Below the pieces are notes generated by a model. It did not search any database, had not been told where the DNA came from, and worked only from the letters and a program-made list of their open reading frames with translations. This document shows positions 24,484-36,026 of a stretch of 64,000 bases of DNA, in pieces (position 1 is the stretch's first letter; every line of letters begins with the position of its first letter). Origin of the DNA: Thozetella sp. PMI_491 (lineage: Eukaryota; Ascomycota; Sordariomycetes; Chaetosphaeriales; Chaetosphaeriaceae); the NCBI GenBank assembly GCA_021432635.1, contig MU270050.1, forward strand, positions 124,001-188,000. The letters are read 5' to 3'. The position numbers and the translations under genes are program-made.

Positions 24484-25797
24484 GTGGTATCGCCGCTGTG
24501 ATAATTCTTGGGGAGAATCTTGCGTTTTGCACGAAGCTACCACTGTTGCGTAGCACACAGCGGAGCGGGCAAGAATAACGCACTTGGCGTGTTCACGACC
24601 GATAGTGTGGAGTAAGTTCTAGCTACAAATGGCTGGCACCAAACTCTACTCGGTGTGCTGTCGGCAAACTCTGTTGAAAGATTGGAGAGAATGAGTGCCC
24701 GAGGTGCAATCAAGCGCCGAAATCCGTTACCGTGTACTTCGCGTGGGTGGTCCTCAACAGAGTGTATTGAGTGGCATGAAAGCGTTGGGAGGAATGGAAA
24801 GCGTAGCGACCTACTTAGGCACCTAAGGTAGTTTAGGCAGAAGAGGTCGCAGAATGGCCAGGATCTAGAATGCTAAGGCGGCACGTGAGAGTAGCACGTT
24901 TCCGATATTCTCCGCGCTGGCTGCCTAAAACCCATCCCCACTACCCTGTACCGCTAGACGATTTCGAAATTTTTATTTTTCATCATCCTACTTAGGTAAG
25001 ATATCGATAGGTGGGGCTGTCAAACTGCCGGTATGCGATCCCTCCTTTATAAAACTCTGTAAAACGAGTAAGAGCGGCTACTGGCTACTATGTAACTACC
25101 TTAAGCATGCAACATCACAGGAGTAAATCGCGCATTGGCGGGAAGTCAACATAAAGCGACCTCTAATACAGGTAATCCGAAGCAGGGGGTCTGATTCTTA
25201 CCTCTGCCGATAGCATCATCAATGTGCCACGCTATACTATAATGAAGGGAAGGAAAGCATTGCCAACGGCTGTTTCCGAAGTTATATTTCTTCCGTCACC
25301 CCACTGCACCACTCTAATGTCAGGGAATTGGCAAGTGAAGTTGACCATGTCTCGTTGAGGATAGACAAGATGGACCTTTGGCTCGTGTCGACAGTGGCCC
25401 GCGATCTGCTACTCTGCTATTAAAGACGAATCTATTTCAACATTGTCCCTGGACCTGGGGTGGGATAATCTTTAATGTAAGTTCTATCGTGTCTGAAAAC
25501 TTCTGCTCATTGAGGTTATCAGTGGCACCTTTCTGCCATCTTTAGTCCTTCGACGCAAGGATTATATAATATGGAAAGTCTAATCTGCCAACTAAATAGA
25601 CGATCACTTGGAGTATCTTTGTGGGCCCTTTTTAACACCGACGGGTAAGCCTTATTAAGCTGTATAGTCATATTCTACCTCCTAGCCAGCCTCTGGTTCC
25701 CAAATCCGACACCCAGCTCTCGCTTTAGGCTATAACATCTACTAGCCAGTAAATATACATCATTCACGATTCTCAATAATCTGCAGGCGCCGCGGAA
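24484..25797. other. Long intergenic region, no gene seen
   Basis: There are no open frames with coding character on either strand. The upstream region of the DUF4804-like gene is included. Composition is ordinary, and no repeats are obvious before the MITE at 25,798. Confidence 0.45.
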
Positions 25798-26002
25798 TTT
25801 TAGAATCAACGTTTCCCAGCTCCTAGCACTAAACCTTTAACTTAGCTAGCGCTCAAGAAGGACCCCAGGCTCAACCAACCATCCCTACAGGTGCCCATTT
25901 TGAAGCACTGGGCACCCACCCCTTCAAGAAGAGCAGGGTCCTTCTTGAGCGCTAGCTAACTAAAGGTTTAGCGCTAGGAGCTGGGAAACGTTGATTCTAA
26001 AA
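25798..26002. mobile_element. Small MITE with about 68-bp terminal inverted repeats
   Basis: The left arm starts TTTTAGAATCAACGTTTCCC and the right arm is its near-perfect reverse complement ending GGGAAACGTTGATTCTAAAA, with two or three differences over about 68 bp. The unpaired centre is only about 70 bp and itself holds a smaller inverted pair (GGTGCCCA / TGGGCACC). No transposase is present. A target duplication is not clear, so the superfamily is open. Confidence 0.75.
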
Positions 26003-26728
26003 GCCCGAAATTTAGGTGTTAGAACAACAAAACCTCTCCCTGCCATTATATATGTGAGTAACCTTCAGCCAGCCTGTCGAGCGGCGGCGTTATCTTGGAT
26101 GGGAAAAGTAGGCAACCAGCAAGAGCTTCTCTAAAGTAATCGATAATCGGGTTAGTTTATGTAGTTACCGTAGATTAATTACCACAGTTAGGAGCTCTAG
26201 GCTATGAAAAAAAAAAAAAAATTTTGGGTGCTGAAGGAGACAGATATAAGCAAAAGAGCGGCATAATTTAGGCTAAAAGCAAAAGTGATGCGACACCTCA
26301 GCTTGCCGCTTTTTTCCGTTGGACGAGAATATAAAAAGAGTGGAAATGAGTAAGGAGGGATGGTGCCGCCAGCAGTACTTTAAAAGGCGTAGGGCGTTCC
26401 TTTTCCCAATGCTGGAAACCTCGTTCGCCAATATTCGCTTCCAGTGGCAATGGAATACTTAGTGAGTCACGACATACTTGTCTCCCAATTGATGCACTCC
26501 CAGGGGGCTGTCACTGTATGTTACACCTGGGCTGCAGTGATATAACGAATTATATTTCCTGTGAATCAGCATGAATATGCTCGGCCTATAAATGCACATA
26601 TGTTGCCTCACCTTCTTCGGCTATTTTCTCTGCATGATGCGCACGCAAGATCCGATTTATTACAGTGTGGGGAAATCAATTCATACTCAGAACTGGTTTA
26701 AGTACCTCAGCATTCGCGGCTTTCCAAA
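26003..26728. other. Intergenic, nothing recognised
   Basis: This region contains a 15-base A run near 26,205-26,220. No coding sequence is supportable. Confidence 0.4.
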
Positions 26729-27137
26729 ATGTCCTCCTACAATATTGGCGATTTGGTCGAATTCGAGTATCGCAGTACAGTCTTCTGCCCGCAGTTTCCT
26801 ACTCAAACAGCCCGTGTAGTTCGGCCATTAGACTGACGTGTCCATAGACCGCCGAGGCCAGGGGGAGATTCTCAACACGGAGAAAAATGCTCAGGGATTC
26901 TTGGTTAAAGTGAGGGTCAGCGTGGAGCGGTTCCGCGAGGAGATCCCGCCATATGAGGGCCAGGTGGTGAGGTTTCGATTTTTTTGGACGGTTGCAGACC
27001 CAGTCATACCATCCTTTATACTAACTATACCATAGTCTTTGAAAAGGTGGCTCAACGTTGCTCGCAAAATGTCCGCCTGGATTCCAGTGGAGGATGTCAA
27101 AGGCAAGCTTGACCATCTAGTCGAGGTGGTTGCGTGA
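26729..27137 (+). CDS. Possible small hypothetical protein, with a frame break
   Basis: An ATG at 26,729 opens 35 codons ('MSSYNIGDLVEFEY...'), ending in TGA at 26,834. A second frame, one base shifted, continues to 26,966 ('GEILNTEKNAQGFLVKV'), and a good 69-bp intron (GTGAGG...ACTAAC...TAG, 26,967-27,035) leads in phase to a terminal exon 27,036-27,137 ending '...DHLVEVVA'. The coding look across three blocks suggests a real gene of about 110-115 residues. The first junction needs either a 34-bp intron, too short to trust, or a 1-bp frameshift. No family is recognised, so it could be a recent pseudogene. Confidence 0.35.
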
Positions 27138-29323
27138 CGGCCATGGTTCGCGGCCGGCACTATCATGGCTGCGCTTGATATCACGCTTAGAGGTATATTT
27201 AGTATTCAATGAACACCAAAGCCCATTTATAAATTTAAGTCGATCCCCCAGAAGAGTCAAGGTAAACTGCGACGTGTAGTAGCCTTTTAGAGTGTGGAAG
27301 GCGTTGATTTTATCCTTAAGGTGTTAATATTTGGGAAGATATTCGAAGGTTACGGTAAATATATAACCTCAAGGCCAAAGGTTTAGAATTCTTTACCTTT
27401 TATTAAAATAAAACTAACTATGTTGAATTCTTAAATTCTTAGACTTGATCTTGGATTGAGCAGCCAGCCTAGAATCGTAAGAGTTTCACTGGGATAAATG
27501 GACTCGCTCTAGAAGTATTGATCCCTTAAGCAACTTATTCTGCGGTATCTGGACACTAGATTTCCAAAACCGCTCGGAGCCAATCACTATATCACTTAGC
27601 CAGGCGCGGCGTATAGAGCTCTCATAACACTATCAGATCGGAAACGTTTGGCAACGTCGATGCCAATGCGCTCCTCGTTAAGGCCTCCTGGATGTCCGAA
27701 AAAGGCGTTCCAAACGACACGGAAGATTCATCGATGAGTCTCCGAACTAGGTGGGAATCATTTGGGCATGATTCGACTAGAAGTGCTGGAGGTCTTCAGA
27801 GGCCGTGGACTTTGCGCCAAGAGTGAGTCCCACTCTAGGCCGAGCTCCCAGTTTTGCCAAGAAAGCCTACCTATCATATCCAGCCTACTCAGTCTAGAGG
27901 GAGAGCACAAACGGCAGGGCCCTGCTATTTAGCCCCATATCCCGTGACACGAAAAAAATGAGCGACCATGAGCTCTGTCTTTGTGTCAGTTCAGTTAGGC
28001 TATTATCTATGCCCGACTTTACGAAAATCATATGAACACTATGTAGCGCATCAAACACCCATTCCCCCATTACTTTTGTAGGATTCTATGCATAACAGAG
28101 AAGAAGCATTCGATTTACTTGTAGTACCTGAAATGGAGGATCTAAACCACGAGAACCCTCCGTTAAATCTCGTAGAGTTCTGGAGCAGTCTTATTTTTGA
28201 TCACTAACTACCTTCCCATCAGGGGAATTTGTATCGACAACAGTTACTCAGCCAGGATATTGGCTCAATTTTGCAAATTTTCTTCGGCAATGGGTGAGAG
28301 GTAGTATCAAGCTGGATGAAGCTAGCTACCACGGAAAGAAGGAGACTTTCCAAAACTTATACGGGAAAATACAATAATTAGAGCGTCGATAGCGGGGCTA
28401 AGTTCCAGCTTACCACTGGGGCGAGGGGAGGGGGTCGGGGTTTGGAAGCCTCCGCGGTGAACAAAGGAACTGGCCCACTTCGAACTATCCCATTTAACTC
28501 TTAACGACTATTCAGCAAAAGTACGAGTCCGGTTGCGGGGTTTCGTTAAATTTATCATAAAGTAGCCAGCTTGGCCTAACCATGCCCCATGTAGGGAGCT
28601 GCCTGGTACTTTCGCGGCTATTTTGGATCAAAGCAAGCGGCTCAGAGTTGGCAGTTAGAGCACCGAGAGAGGCACGAGAGAATTCGACAACGCAATCTTT
28701 TTTTAAATTAAATTGCTCTAGTTTAGCTTTTCGTAGAGCATAATAAACCACCGCGTGTAGCGGTAGTACGATTTACCCCTTTTCTAGAGAAGAGATGGAG
28801 TCGATAGAGGCTGCTGAGTCTTTAGGCGAGCTAGGATTTAGCACAGCTTAGCAGGGACTTCTCCTTGGCCTAGGACGACCGTAAGTCTATAGGGTAGCTC
28901 GTGCTTACTGCATAAACTCTATCATATTGGCACACATAGCGTGGCCTTCCAACGCTACTTGTACCTCTAAGCGCGGAACAGGTAGGATTGGCGAAGCAAG
29001 CCGTGCTACAGCATTAGAACACTCTCGCGTTAGACTGCTGTGTCGCATTGACTATAGTATAGGCTGGCTTTAGCACGCTGTAGGAAAGAGCCGGACTATT
29101 TTGGCGACTCATGCCGCGAACTTCTTGTTATTCGGAAGACCCCAAATCGAAGCCTCTCGTATAAGATAATGTATAAATCCCTATTGCACCCCCGACCCTA
29201 GGAGACATTTACTCGAGCCACGACAGATTTTCTCTTCGGCTGCTACCTGACTCTCGTTTTTCTCGCCTTTTCTACGCTGTAATTTGACACTTACATTCGC
29301 TTACATTGCTTTTTCACGTCAAG
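27138..29323. other. Gene-poor stretch with one small coding-like relic
   Basis: Mostly nothing is recognisable. The + strand at about 28,227-28,377 is open and protein-like ('QPGYWLNFANFLRQW' to a TAA at 28,375), preceded by an acceptor-like CTAAC...CAG at 28,208-28,224, but no upstream exon joins in phase. A minus-strand 79-codon frame at 28,512-28,751 has no recognisable features. A TATAAA at about 29,170 lies upstream of the GLEYA gene. Confidence 0.3.
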
Positions 29324-31383
29324 ATGAGGTCAGCCCTCACCACCTCGGCCATCTTGTATGGCCTTGCTCTGGGCAACCCCATTATCCAGCGGCAGCAGCT
29401 CGACTTAGACGCATGGGAAGCCGCCGCCACCCTAGCATCCACTGCTGCTCCTCCTATCGGCGATGCTGCTCCTCAGGAAACCATCAGCTATGACCCGGTA
29501 GCTATTCAGTCTGCCGTTGTTGCACAAGTTACCGCTGCTCCTGTAGCCGAGGCAACGGACGGGGCTGCTGCCGTTATTGCGAAGCGAGCAGCTACAACCT
29601 GCACCACACGAACCTTCCACGGCCCTAAGGTGACCAGCCCGGCTGACACGTCGGAAGCTTTCCTTACCTATACTCCTTTTGCCAATGACGCTCAGGCCGC
29701 TGCCCTTCCTCAGAGGCATCCCTAGCGGTTATAATGTCGTCCAAGGATTCGTAAACCTCCAGGCTACTGCACAGAACACTAACTATCTGACCTATACGTC
29801 GAAGTTGTCGAGCTATGATCCCGACACCTGTGCTCAACTCTGTGATGGCATGGCAGGCTGTAACGCCTTCGTTATTTACAACGAAGGTGTACCCCTTGTC
29901 GTCAGCACCTTAACGCAAGTGCCTGATACCAACGTCTGCCCAGGAACCAACACCTCGGCTTCAGCGACCCTTATTAAGTGTGCATTCTACGGCCAGCCCG
30001 TGACGGCCGCCCAAGCTACCAACACCTATCAATTCCAAGGAAAATTTAAGGTTGTCTGGGCCGGCGCAAATGCATATGCCAAGGTTGTCCCCACCCTCGA
30101 CAGCTGGAATGGCCCCGTGTCATTTGGTAATTCATCTATCGACGCCCCGAGCCGCGTCGGATTCCTTCGGTCTCAAACGTTTGGTGCCAATGTCCCTTTC
30201 GATCCCTCGCAATGTGCTGCGTCATGCAAAGCCCAGACCTTATACAACGCCCAGTATGGCAATAACAGTGGCGCCGCCTGCATGTTTTTTAACGCCTTTA
30301 TCGCCTACAAGAACGGACTCAACGGCGTGTTCACGTGCAACTACTACAGCGTCGAGTACGATACCTCCGTCGCTACTTATACAGGCCAGGCGGACAGCAA
30401 CGGCAACGAGTTCACGATTGGCTTTAGCTACGGTTACTACGTCGACCTGGACCTCCCGTCTACCTGCTCCTCCCTGTTCGTCTCGACTACTACTATTACT
30501 CCGTAAGTCTCAGAATCTGTCAAATTCCTTAGCTACACGAACCCAAGAAAAGAGACTGATTCGGGAAACTAGAATGACCACGATTACCGCCGACCCCATC
30601 ACATATGTTCGCCGTGCAGTGGCGCTCGGTATCCCGGCGGGCGCTTCAGCCTCTGCCTTCTACTCTGCTTGCTCGGCTATTGGTATCACCTCCACGGTCT
30701 CGACCACCATTGCCCCGACAACAACCATCACCATCAACCCCCCTCCGGCTACCTGCACTCAGGGGCTCGAGTATGCGCTCTACGAACTGAGTCGTGACTC
30801 TAGTGTGCACGTGGCAGACGCTCTCGGTAACCCTGAAGCCTGGTTTAGCGCCAGCATCTTCAACGGTGCCTCGATTCTGGGTGTAGGTGTTAGCGCGAAC
30901 ATCGGCGCCACGCAAGATTCTGCCTACAGCACTTGGGGGTCGCCTCTCAGCCTCTACGGTAGCAGGACATCGGCGCCCGATTCTCAATACTTCGCGGCCG
31001 AGCATCGGGGTTATATCCACTTGACCCAGACCGGCACCTATACCATCTCGTCGGCCCTCGTTGATGATCTGCTAGGCGTATGGGTTGGCACACCGGCGCT
31101 TGGTACTTGGACGACTGCCAACGCCAACTTGCTCGGCACCTGGAACAGGGGTGCGGGAGCAGGGCTAACATATACTATCACTGTGGACAGCACTAATCTC
31201 AACACCTATATTCCTATCCGCATCATTTGGATCAATGGTGGCGGTCCGTATGGCCTGGACATGAAAATAACAAACCCTAGCAATGCTGTCATCTTGGGCT
31301 TGAGTTCGGCCAAGAACCACCAGATTGTCTCTAGCTGCTTTGGTTCCGTGACGTCGGCACCAGAGTGGCCTACGTGGAGTTAA
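29324..31383 (+). CDS. Secreted GLEYA-domain adhesin-like protein (one apparent frameshift)
   Basis: A signal peptide (MRSALTTSAILYGLALG) is followed by an Ala/Pro-rich linker, a fungal cysteine-containing module with two Apple-like blocks ('DTCAQLCDGMAGCNAF' and 'DPSQCAASCKAQ'), a Thr/Pro linker and a C-terminal GLEYA domain (GLEYA at start, 'HRGYIHLTQTGTYTISS', 'GVWVG', 'IRIIWINGGGPYG'). Exon blocks are 29,324-30,502 and 30,573-31,383, with a 70-bp intron. The first block reads in two frames: frame one stops at 29,723-29,725, and the correct continuation is one base out somewhere in 29,695-29,725. There is no GT in that stretch for an intron. Expected product is about 660 aa, extracellular or wall-associated, probably binding carbohydrate. 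It could be intact with a sequencing error. Confidence 0.78.
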
Positions 31384-33259
31384 ATTTCCCGCCAATTGTG
31401 GCCAATGCTATCCGATGATAGGAATTAGATACCTGCGATATTGTAATGGCGGATACACACGTGCTTAGGTATATCAGTACTATGAATCATTATTCCCCAG
31501 TCCACGTGACAGGTTCTCACGCACGTGAATGTCTGCAGTGACAACACGCGAGAACTATGCCGCCATGTCGCTCATGAATTGGCCTCGCTAAGAGTGCGCC
31601 ATGGTGTGCGAGACCGTTAGTATCGATATATTAGCAGCAACTCAGTAAAACCAGTCCATCACCTTCGAGACAATATGTTAAGTTCCTCCTACTCTTCTAG
31701 GTGTAAACCCAGCCTATCGCGCCTATGCAGTCGTTCGAGAAAGTTTCAAGGTACCAACGAACTAGTCTAGCACTGGGTCTACAAAGCAAGCTTTCAGAAG
31801 ACGCAACACATTCGATCGCTCCGTTCCGGCCATCGGGATCGATTATTCGTGGGCTATTGAAGACTTTCTGAGGCACTGTAATATCGAATGGCCAGGATTG
31901 GGTTTGTTGGAACAAGACCGAGGCGGCGAGTCGAAGCTACAAATGAGTTAGCTCGAAAGTTGAGTTGGATGTTGCACACCCTCGGCGTTGGTAACGTGAC
32001 CGCGACAGGGAAGCCAAGGTTCACAGAGGCACTGATGGATGATAGTACTACCAGCCTTGGGCAGAATATTAGCGATACAATCTCGTCAAGTGGAAGTAAA
32101 AAATTGAACATGCATTGGCCCAGGTGCAACCAAAGCGCTTTGTAGTATAATGCATTAAAATGATGCTTGCCTAGTTGCCCAGGGTGATAAATATGAGGCT
32201 AATGAGAAGAAGACCTGGTAGTATGTTCTCCCGGAAGAAGTAATTTACCAAGATTCCCATCTGTTTAAGCCCTAACACTTCTGAAACCCGCGCGCACAGC
32301 GCCTGACTCTTAGCAGAAGTTTCAGACAGCGACCTATCGCCGAGACCGCTGCTCCTTCTTGTATGTTGGAATTCATCTACACCGAGCGAATGGGTTTCAG
32401 GGAAGGCTAGAGTTATGAGTCTAGAGACTGGGAGACATACCAATCTTATGTAGATGGAAGCTTAACAGCCCAGTCATTTTAACTTAAAAATATATGCTTA
32501 AAATAGGACATCGGTAGGGTTAAAGAGAAACTAATTATATAGGAGACAAGAAACTAAGTATATTCAAGACTATTTTAAGAGCTTAAGAATAGGAGCTATA
32601 GGAAACTGAAGGAAGTAAGGATGTATAGATTATAAAGGCGAAAGTCAATTTCAGGAGCTACGAACAAATAGTATAGCATTTGCAACCTGTGCGAAATCTA
32701 GTAAGCCATCTGTCCCGAGAGGTAACTAAAAGCATCTCGGGCAACTATTCTAGGCTTTTGGATACAGCACTGAGTTGAGTTATGTCGAGCATTTAGTCTG
32801 TGGCTTTGTGGGTGGCGAAGGTGGTCTCGTGAGGACATCTCCTGATCGTGCCTCAGGAGCTAGTAGCGCGGTGTCTAGTTGTTTTGAAGGAAAGCACAGG
32901 CTAATGAGACCTAAATGATTCGGTCAGCCCTTGAGTTCAGTGCGCGTAACTACACGAAGCTGCATTAGGTATTTAGTGCAACTTTATACCCTCGCTCCAA
33001 CGTCTCATCATTTGAAGGAGGGGCGTAGGAGCCCCCCAGGCATGTTGTTTATAAAACCAATCATTGGTCGTCGAAGAGATGGAGCGAGGAATCTAGTCTA
33101 CCTGATATCACATCTCCATGGTATTTGTGCTAGATGCACAGTCACTCCACTTTCTGCCAGTGCGGCAACCCCACCGTCTCTGACTATCGACGCACTCAAC
33201 CCATGAGAGGTGGCATTTCTCTGCAGACCCATGGTCCTCTAAAGCATCGCTCCATACAT
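31384..33259. other. Intergenic, no firm gene
   Basis: A + strand frame at 31,888-32,145 (85 codons from ATG) and a minus-strand frame at 32,171-32,443, whose end is hydrophobic ('ILPGLLLISLIFITLGN'), are the only candidates. Neither has a recognisable family, a signal peptide at its start or a plausible joining exon. An AT-rich patch lies at 32,480-32,640. Confidence 0.3.
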
Positions 33260-33688
33260 CCATTTGGAAACGGAAAACTTCTGCATGGCAAAGCTACTCG
33301 GTATTCGAACTGGAAGAAGAAAAGAAATAGAGCTTAAGAATGGCTGTCAAAGAGCGAGGCCAAAAGTACTCAAAAAATGATAGCCGAAGTAGAAGATGCT
33401 TCACAACCAGCTATACTGAGTGCCCACGAGGAACAAATCCGACTGCAAGTGGAAGACGGCCGCGTAGCCAATTGTGGCCTTATCTAGGTATGTTACGAGA
33501 TAGGTGATGCAAATAAAAGGTATCACAATCCGGTAGAGTTTTCGTACAAGCCTCCCCCCCCTGGCGGGGTCGATGGCCACATTAAGTTCGCCGGTCCTTA
33601 GAAAATCGAGGGTTATATCCTGATCGACGCGTAGAGGCTTCGTCTCGGCATGTATCGTGCCAGGTTTATTGTCGGTGTCTATTTCCAA
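33260..33688 (-). pseudogene. MFS transporter relic (allantoate permease / Dal5 type)
   Basis: The N-terminal 95 codons (33,401-33,688) carry the conserved start of fungal anion:cation symporters: 'RLVRKLYRIVIPFICITYL', then 'YLDKATIGYAAVF' and 'LVGTQYSWL'. A TGA then replaces the invariant Gly codon; the same frame continues with 'SIFYFGY', and a shifted frame further on gives 'QKFSVSKWMYGAML'. The remaining two-thirds of a 12-TM protein of about 500 aa cannot be found. This is a truncated, frameshifted pseudogene. Confidence 0.72.
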
Positions 33689-34870
33689 GGCTGGCCATAG
33701 CGTTGGCGATCGGCAAATGGTTGAAGAGATCGGTTTGTAGCGTTGTGTGCCACATTCTTGAAGCTTGCTGGTTCTGTGTTATTATCGGGTCCGTTCAGCG
33801 ATGGCTATGAGGGTGTCGAAGGTAAAATCTCGCGGTCATACTTATGTACTTTGCCTACTTGCCCTCGATCTGGCCCGTGCCTGGACTCGTGCGGATAGAA
33901 TTCCCCATGGGGAAGACCCCACAAGAAGTGAGCAATGGTGCGAGGCGGATGCACTGGTTAGAACTGAGCCGGAAACCAGACGGAAAATGTGAACTCCTAA
34001 AGGGTCTTTGGGAAGCTAATCTAAGACGCTACAGGAGGAGCTATCTCTCCTTGGCAACAAAAATGCTACTGCGAATATTGCTGCTGGTCCTAGCCTTTTG
34101 ATGAAACGTCTAATATCTGACTCACGTCGCTACCTTTTTATAAGCTAAATAGTGCTAGGTTCTCGTCCTATTCCGTCGGCCCATATCTATGGCTTGTGAG
34201 CGAGAGATTAATTTAAAGCGGGTGGGTCAAAGAAACGTAATCGATAGACCAGGCTTAGAGGCAGCGCCCCTAAAGCACCAAAAGCTTACTTGTATGTTAG
34301 AAAGTTAAGAGGTGATTAAACAGAGCGTCCTTTGGGAAGCGGATATGCGGAACGTCACAGTGCATATTAAGTTGATAAATTAATCAGGATGGGGACAAAA
34401 TGGGTAAATTATAAGTCATGACAATTTGAAGCTCGAAGCGCCGTTAGAAAACGTGAAAGAGCTATTGAGATTACCGGAATTTACTCTGAAGCTACCAACG
34501 CTCTAATCGAAGCCCACTACGGTATACTGGCTAGCTAGACTTTGATTAGGGGGTTCATGTAACTCTAAGAGATAAGGTTACTAACTAATTATGTTATATT
34601 AAGTTTGGAAAATGATGAAAGATAAAGTCTAAAGGAAGATCGCGATATTAAAGTTTTGTTTGAGACAGCGCCAGGCGTAGGCGAGAGAAGCTCTGGGTCT
34701 GGGTTTTCTACTGGAGATAGCTGTTCTGATATCCCTCAGAACAAGTATAAAGAGCTGTGGCTTCTAATCAGTCATGCGCAAAATTTTCTTATGCCATCGG
34801 CTCAATATTCGAACGTACACCTTTAAAAAAAATCCGAGAAACGAGAATTTATAAAGCTCACCTTGACACC
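33689..34870. other. Intergenic region upstream of the small secreted protein gene
   Basis: One 85-codon + strand frame (33,844-34,101) is unassigned. A TATAAA at 34,746 lies about 125 bp before the start codon of the next gene and is its probable promoter element. Otherwise nothing is recognised. Confidence 0.35.
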
Positions 34871-35192
34871 ATGAAGTTCTCTATGATCTGCACCCTCCTC
34901 GCCGTTGGTGTCGCCAACGCTCTACCTAGCCCTGATGAGGCATCTCCTAGTAAGTTTCCCTGTCTACTTATCTTCCGATACAATTGATATATAATATATA
35001 CTAATGTTTTTATTTGCGCGAACAGAAACCGGCGATACTGCTGAGATAGCCCAGGAGCGGTGTAAAACCTACGGGGACTGTGGATTTTGTGGGTTTTATG
35101 AGCGTTGCTGTTATAAAGAGCTTCACTCTAGTTCGAGTGATGAAGGCTATTGTACTTGTGGCGTTAGCGGTAAGGAAGGACACTGTTGGTAA
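34871..35192 (+). CDS. Small cysteine-rich secreted protein (effector-like)
   Basis: Exons are 34,871-34,949 and 35,026-35,192, with a 76-bp intron (GTAAGT...AACAG) and an 81-aa product. The signal peptide is MKFSMICTLLAVGVANA. The mature part is about 64 aa with eight Cys in the pattern C-x5-C-x2-C-x5-CC-x15-C-x-C-x8-C, Cys-Trp being the last two residues. Small size, secretion signal and dense Cys content are the usual hallmarks of fungal secreted effectors or antimicrobial peptides, but I recognise no specific family. The gene sits alone in a gene-poor stretch. Confidence 0.8.
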
Positions 35193-36026
35193 AGAAAAAT
35201 TGATAAATGAATCTCCCTGAATTTGGAGAATTTAGTATTTGGAGGATCTGTTATTTGTAACTCGAGAACAAAGAAAAATTCCTCAATCAAAAGTTTACGT
35301 CTATCAAGGGCCATTTGCAAGTAGAATGAAAAGGCATAATTTACTTACCTTGGGCTACTACAGAGGTTGACAAGAGTGATTCCTAGCCCCTCCCTACAGC
35401 TTCGGAGACTAGTCCTTTCTCTTATATAAGTGCTTATGTGTAAACTTGAATCGCTACTAAAACACTGGTTACCTTCGAATCGCCCCAGAACACCCTATTT
35501 CTCCTTAGGTGCTACATCCTCACAGCACAAGGGCTTCTCCTTAAATGACTGCTTTACTAGCTGCTTTAATAATTGTTTTACTAGCTGCGTTATTACTTAC
35601 AAATTAATGCTCTCTTGCTAGTATATTAGATACGCCTAATGGATCTTTCGTAGATATTTTGTTAATAACCTCGAAGAACTGCTATTCGCGGTTTTCTAAT
35701 AGATTAATTATTCTTTTAGATATTATTGGATATAACGTTACGTTACTATTCCTCTAGTGCCTCGACATACTTTCATATGAGACTATGCGGCCTTTCGACT
35801 GACGAACAGGTAAAGCCATGTGCGATTGTGTCTATATTCGTAAACTTTCAAGCAAGTATCTAAAGTTACTTAGAAAACATTTGAACGGCAAGGTTATAAA
35901 ACAGAGCGCGTGTAGCGCAGAGCGTGAATGTTATTTTCACGCTTTGGGACAAGTTTATGACATTATGCATATTTCTCCATATTTCTAGGCTCCATTGTCA
36001 CATCTTTGTTATGCAGCATATAGATA
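35193..36026. other. Intergenic, nothing recognised
   Basis: This is moderately AT-rich. A near-duplicate GACTGCTTTACTAGCTGC / ATTGTTTTACTAGCTGC occurs at about 35,545-35,590. No coding sequence is supportable. Confidence 0.4.

Noticed and set aside
24484-24558. Longer 434-residue version of the DUF4804-like protein
   Set aside because: The upstream start codon would be GTG; the ATG at 24,483 is the first plausible start.
26838-27035. 65-codon frame starting at 26,838 taken as a stand-alone gene
   Set aside because: The start codon is GTG and the last 22 codons are intron-like; it is better explained as the middle of the small candidate gene.
29432-31395. Long minus-strand frames opposite the GLEYA gene, and a 443-codon + strand frame from 30,052
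   Set aside because: The minus frames are antisense shadows. The 443-codon frame is out of phase until 30,573, where it becomes the genuine GLEYA exon.
35193-36026. tRNA or other structured RNA genes in gene-poor gaps
   Set aside because: I looked for GGTTC-A-A-TCC T-arms and matching acceptor stems by eye in gaps and found none. A covariance-model search would be decisive.
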